This document shows, in pieces, positions 59,301-64,000 of a stretch of 64,000 nt of DNA (the stretch's first letter is position 1; every line of letters starts with the position of its first letter). Under the pieces are notes generated by a model. It was not told where the DNA came from. It was given only the letters and a program-made list of their open reading frames with translations, and searched no databases. The translations under genes and the position numbers were made by a program. The stretch covers positions 12,812,867 through 12,876,866 of the forward strand of contig JAZBQD010000018.1 in assembly GCA_036583965.1 (NCBI GenBank), written 5' to 3'. Origin of the DNA: Prunella strophiata (Eukaryota; Chordata; Aves; Passeriformes; Prunellidae).

Positions 59301-61149
59301 TTTGTATCCCAAGGAGTCTTTCTTATTTTCTAACTGATTTTGTCTGCAACAAGGGGCTGGGTTGGTGTGTTTAAATAGACTCTGGGTAGAGTGAAAAATC
59401 TTTGATCTATGGCTATGACTGCTTCCAAATGATTTGCTTGCTGGGACTGGACACTGTCCATGCCCTTTCACTTCACTATCAGATAGGCACACAAAAAGGA
59501 CTTGACATGCTACCAGATGCATAGTTAATCATTGCATTAGGTCTGTAAAGGGGACCATCCAGACTCAATTAGGTCTACCATTTTTAACTAGTGTTTGCTC
59601 TGTAGTTTGTTTGGAGTACAATATTAATTCTAACTGCCATTCTGTTTATCTAAAAGGGCTTTAACGCAGTTCTATGCTTTCATTTTCGAGGAGTCTTCTC
59701 TGCATTTTTGCTGTTTTGTATCTATTTAAGGCATTGTATATTTGGTTCTACGTAACAAACATTGCAGTGTAACATATTATCTGAAGCTTTAATGAGAAAA
59801 GTTTTTTGTCTTTTTGTAATTCAGCAGTTTTCCTTTCTCAATTCCATTTTCAAAAAGTGCAGCAGCTGGCATATATTGAGTCAGCATTCAAAAGTAAAGC
59901 TTGCAAGGGTATCTGGAGTTTTGGAACTGAGTCTTAAATGCTGAAACCAAGTGGCAGCATTTTTCCTCTCACTTATTTACCAAGAACTCATTCTTGTGTC
60001 TGGCACTGCACAGTTTTGTGCAAGACGGATATTAAGGGTGCATGAGTTAAAAAGGTCCAGCTGTAGAGTAAAAAAGCATTACTTAAAATTATTGTTCTGA
60101 ATCTTGCCTGGGATTTCTAGGAGTAGTTTGTGTATTTAGATTTACAGTTGTTAATTGCATGCATTCAATAAAGTCCACTGAAAATTCCTAGCCTTCTCAG
60201 AGTTTCAAAAAATTAATACTCACTACAGTTCATAGATGTAGCCAGTCCTTTCATGGTATGAAGAAGCTTGGGTGTTCAAATTGTATAAATTCTTTGGCTC
60301 ACTCATGCTGTCTGCATTTTCCTGTCACGTTTATATTATGTACGGCAGGCCCATGGAAGCAGGAGCATAAAAGGACATAAAATAATTTTTGATTGAAAAT
60401 TAATAGATAAGAAAGGAACACTAATCAGAGATTTTAAAGGTATTTTCATTTGGTTTTAATATATATTTATTTTGGAAGAAAGGAAGAGCAAGGCATTCAA
60501 CTATTAACTTTTTAAAAAAGTCTATATGTAGTTATAAAAACTGTTGTATTAAACTTCAGATTATAGTTAAGCCTTTACTTTAGATCTGAGATTTCTTGCT
60601 TAGTACTTTGCTTCATGGTTGTCAATATCCTTTGGAGGAGGGCACATGCATTAAAATGTTAACATTTATCATTCAGTTGTAGTCACAGGGATATTTAGAA
60701 GTTGCTAATGGACTTCCAAGATGCAGGATGTACAAGTGGATACTACTCAGAAGTGCCAGTTAGGGCTCTCTGGGGACTTTTAAATAATTTATGGCTACCT
60801 GCTGCTCCAAAATACAGGTGTGTGTCTGTGTATTTTCCATTAATGTTTTGTATTGATGCATATAAATACTCAGCGGACAATAAACCTAATACAGGAGTCC
60901 TTTAGAGGTGCAGGCAGGTGGCTTTTCCCATCCATCATCTGTCCTGGAGGTTCATTCTGACTGGCATCTGCATGCCAGCACTCCTCCAAAGGGGAATTGT
61001 TTGTGTACTTTGGGGGCTTCCAGAGTGCAAACTTGAAAGAAAGTGGGGCTTGAAATGTGTGGTCATTTGTGAATTTATGTTTTATCTCCCTTCACTTGAA
61101 AATTTATGAGGAGAGTGACTTAGGGTGCTTACGTTGTGTGTTCTAGGGC

Positions 61150-61720
61150 TTGCCCCCACTGATAACACCCTTGTTGGCGTGAAAGTGCAATGCAAATTAT
61201 GACAGTTACAACCTTCTGTTTTGTTTAACCTGTCAGTGGATTTCCTGGCTCAGTGCTGAGGGCAATGGCGTGTTCAGCTAGTTCCATATTCACCTAAACT
61301 TAAAAGGTCAGGTTTCTACAGGCAAGCCTAGTCAAAGCCTAATTGATGAGGAGGGCAGGGGGACAGAATTTACTGTTCTGTTGGCTAGTTTCATATCGTT
61401 AGGTTGTCCTGAAAGCATCAGGCAGTCACAGCCCCTTTCATGTAAGTGCTGACCCTAGACAGGAGCTGACAATCAAAGGAGGCAGCCACAGGAACCGGTG
61501 CAAGTAGGCTATTGATTTTTCAGTTAGGTCTAAGTAGTTTGTAGTATGGGTAATGGGTGACAGAGGCAGGTATGTCATTATCAATGAGCTCCAGAACAGC
61601 AGCGACAGCCCCCACTCATATTTCCTTCAGCACTGACAGTAGGCATCCTGCACTGGTCAATAAATCGCCCAACCTTTTACTGACAAGTGACTTGGAGGCG
61701 ATGGGGGGGGAGTCAAAGAG
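61150..61720. promoter_or_regulatory. Candidate conserved non-coding element
   Basis: Repeat-free intron of moderate GC with recognisable factor-type sites: an octamer (ATGCAAAT in GCAATGCAAATTATGAC), a TCF/LEF-type core (ACAATCAAAGG), GCCTAATTGATGAGG and TCAATAAATCGCCC. It is non-coding. An enhancer role for MAB21L2, 10 kb away, is inferred. Confidence 0.35.
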
Positions 61721-63249
61721 CTAAACTTCCCATACTTGAACTTGACATGGATGCAGAGCAAGGATCTCGACATCTGCGTTCCTGGCTCGTCAGGCAAGGA
61801 GCCGAGGAGAACGCAGGGAACAGAACAATGAGAGCTGTGCAGTCACGGAAGGTTAACTTTATTTTGTGCCCTCTAGAAAGTCAAAGATTTTCTCGAGTTC
61901 GAGTGAAATAGCTTAAAACAGCAGCTTTCTGTATCAGCATGATCTGCTTCAGTAGTTAATTTAGGTTACCATGGCAGGGCTTTGTTTTTACTTTAGTACT
62001 GCTCTGCGTTTAATCAAGGTTATACTGCCATAGCAGTCCAACAATCACAGTCTGCCATTCAAAATCCACTTTTAATTCCTAGTTTCCTCTTCTTAAATTT
62101 CATGTATGGAGATTATTTAAAGATATTGGAGGTTTCATATAAATCCAAAGTGTTAGCAATACAGTTTCTGTTCTGACTACCAGTGCTGTTTTGGGTCAGT
62201 AGCAGAGGACCAATACTTTAGGAAGAGGAATAAAATTTTTATGACTTGGATTTTACTAGCTGTGGTTTCTGAATTTAATAGAGGTAGATCCAGATTTTAG
62301 CTTTACACTTAATTAAATTCTGAAAGATATTGAGAGAACATAAAAATTGTAATAAGCGGTTTGTTTTTTTTTTTTTTTTTAAGTATACCTGTATGGAAAA
62401 TCAGTTAAATGGACTCATGCATCTTAATCTGAATTTCATGAGGTTTTCTAGTTTACTTTATTTGAGCAATGTAAGTTATCTGCATTTTTTTCAGAAGTTG
62501 GAATTCAGTCAGGTTTTGTGCTGTGCACAGATGTTAACAAAATAGCATATGCTTATAATTAAAAAAAATCTTTAGACAAATTGAAATAAAGCAGAAGAGT
62601 AAATGTTTTGAAAAACTTCCTTAAAATAACTCATTGCTATGGTATCTTGTTCAACAATGTTTGTAATGTTACACAGAGCAGGAATCTGAGACTGTGTGTG
62701 TTGAATAGCTGCAAAGTATCATCTGTGACTGAAACTTTCATCTGTCTGCAGCAGCTAGAGCTGTTTTCTTTGTGGCTGACTCTTCAACTGCAAGGGCAAT
62801 GTTGACACAGACTCAAGAAGTGGGGTTGAAATTTATCACTGGATTATGAAATCCTTTAATAAATATTTATATAAGCTAAAAACCTGAATACCTGTTTATT
62901 TGGAGCAGTTATGAAATTGATTAGTTGTAAAAATCTGTTTAGATATTGCATTTACCTATTTGCCTATTGAACAAAGCTTTGGAAGAGGGGCTGGCTAACT
63001 GTCTTCCAGAGGAAAAGAAATTTAATTTAGTTGGATCAAAACTGTGCCAGGTTGTTTGAGTCTTTCCATATTTTATGGGAGTTTTTCTTCTGTCAGTTGT
63101 TTTCTTTATCACGCAGGGCCTTTTTTTCCTTTTGTTAAACTAGGTAAAAAATACAGCCATGCAGTCTGAATCTTACCTTTACTCATAAACAGGTCCAGCC
63201 TCCTTTACTGTATTTTTAGTGTTGCTGGCATGCTGTGTTATTGCAGAAA

Positions 63250-63440
63250 TGTAAAAAGGAGCTGTAGAAAGGTGACAAATTAAATTTTCATGAAAGAACC
63301 CCCTAATCAGCCGTGACAGGGGAAGAGAAAGATGATTGCCACTTGGTCATTGTGGAGAGGCACTTAGACTTGGTGTCAAGGCTTCTGTTAATGATGACTA
63401 ATGTCTTTCTTGGAGAAAACGCATGCTCAAACATGCCACA
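63250..63440. promoter_or_regulatory. Candidate conserved non-coding element
   Basis: A complex unique block with CCCTAATCAGCCGTGACAGG, GATGATTGCCACTTGGTC and GTTAATGATGACTAATG. No repeat and no coding frame. Weak support from texture only. Confidence 0.3.
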
Positions 63441-63590
63441 GTCCAGAAGGAGAGTGGGGGAATAGGCATATTAAAGAAAAAGGCTGTGGATCCTAAAACA
63501 AAAGCTTAAGTCTTCAGATGAAAAGGGTACAGTGTTTTTGCAATGTCAGAAGGCACGCCTATGGAACTGTTCTTGTTGCACTCTTCAAGC

Positions 63591-63625
63591 ATAATAATAA
63601 TGAATAATAATAATAATAATAATAT
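63591..63625. repeat. (TAA)n microsatellite
   Basis: About 35 bases of ATA/TAA triplets with one GAA interruption, followed by AT-rich intron. Confidence 0.92.
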
Positions 63626-64000
63626 TTAAAAATGTATATCGACATATACTTTTGTGGTCTACATGGTGTCTGCTGCTTTAATTAAAAAAGGAGATGGTGA
63701 TGACACAGATGTGTAAGCACTCTGGTCAGAAATAAACAGACACATTTACCCTTCTGTTAACAAAGCTTGCTTTTCTAAAAGAACAAAAGCTGCTGCAAAA
63801 TATTCTTACCTAAGCACAGCACTCTGTTCTGAATGAACCTTCCATAGTCAAATGTAAAATGACTCAAAAGACCTTTTTCAAATCTTCAAGCTTTGGCTTT
63901 TAGGTACATTGGCAAATAAGAGGTGGCACGTGTCATTCCTTCAGCTTTTCCCAAAGTGAGACCTTTCAGAAGGGCATTTGTAATGCTTGTCATATTTTTT

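Larger units (their letters stand above)
46009..64000 (+). other. LRBA intron hosting MAB21L2 (continues past the window)
   Basis: This starts at a strong GTAAGA donor and no later LRBA exon is recognised. It contains MAB21L2 on the opposite strand, its CpG-rich domain, the 21-bp minisatellite and several enhancer-like blocks, all listed separately. I saw no other gene in 46.0-48.0 kb or 56.4-64.0 kb. Those parts are AT-rich, non-coding and largely free of recognisable mobile elements. Confidence 0.88.

Overview
The window looks like a stretch of bird nuclear genome. It is AT-rich and gene-poor, the only interspersed repeats I recognise are two CR1 LINE fragments (the typical avian retrotransposon), and long T or T/G homopolymer tracts are frequent. 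A passerine is plausible, but nothing in the sequence proves it.

The layout is a nested gene pair. The host gene on the + strand is LRBA (BEACH-domain scaffold protein). Three consecutive coding exons are visible, at 35851-35975, 43045-43191 and 45872-46008. Their reading phases join cleanly and they encode the region leading into, and the start of, the PH-like domain that precedes BEACH. Everything else on the + strand is LRBA intron: at least 35.8 kb before the first exon and about 18 kb after the third. Inside that last intron, on the opposite strand, lies the intact, intronless MAB21L2 gene (CDS 49914-50993, 359 codons), a developmental regulator of eye and other tissues. MAB21L2-in-LRBA mirrors the known MAB21L1-in-NBEA arrangement and is conserved in vertebrates.

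Region by region: 1-35850 is LRBA intron with microsatellites, two CR1 fragments (about 6.6 kb and 30.5-31.2 kb) and a likely conserved non-coding block at about 33.6-34.3 kb. 35.9-46.0 kb holds the three exons and an intragenic CpG island (about 42.12-42.79 kb). That island contains a good start codon followed by a splice donor in the right phase to join the next LRBA exon, so it may be an internal promoter with an alternative first exon. 48-55.4 kb is the GC- and CpG-rich MAB21L2 domain. 55.4-64 kb is AT-rich intron with several enhancer-like blocks.

The most striking element is a 1,533-bp minisatellite at 52228-53760, upstream of the MAB21L2 promoter: 73 tandem 21-bp units, 71 of them apparently identical. 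It is open in all six reading frames, carries one CpG per 21 bp, and forms a continuous G-quadruplex motif on the LRBA-sense strand. I read it as a non-coding repeat with possible effects on chromatin or RNA, not as a protein gene. I found no tRNA, rRNA, CRISPR or viral genes.
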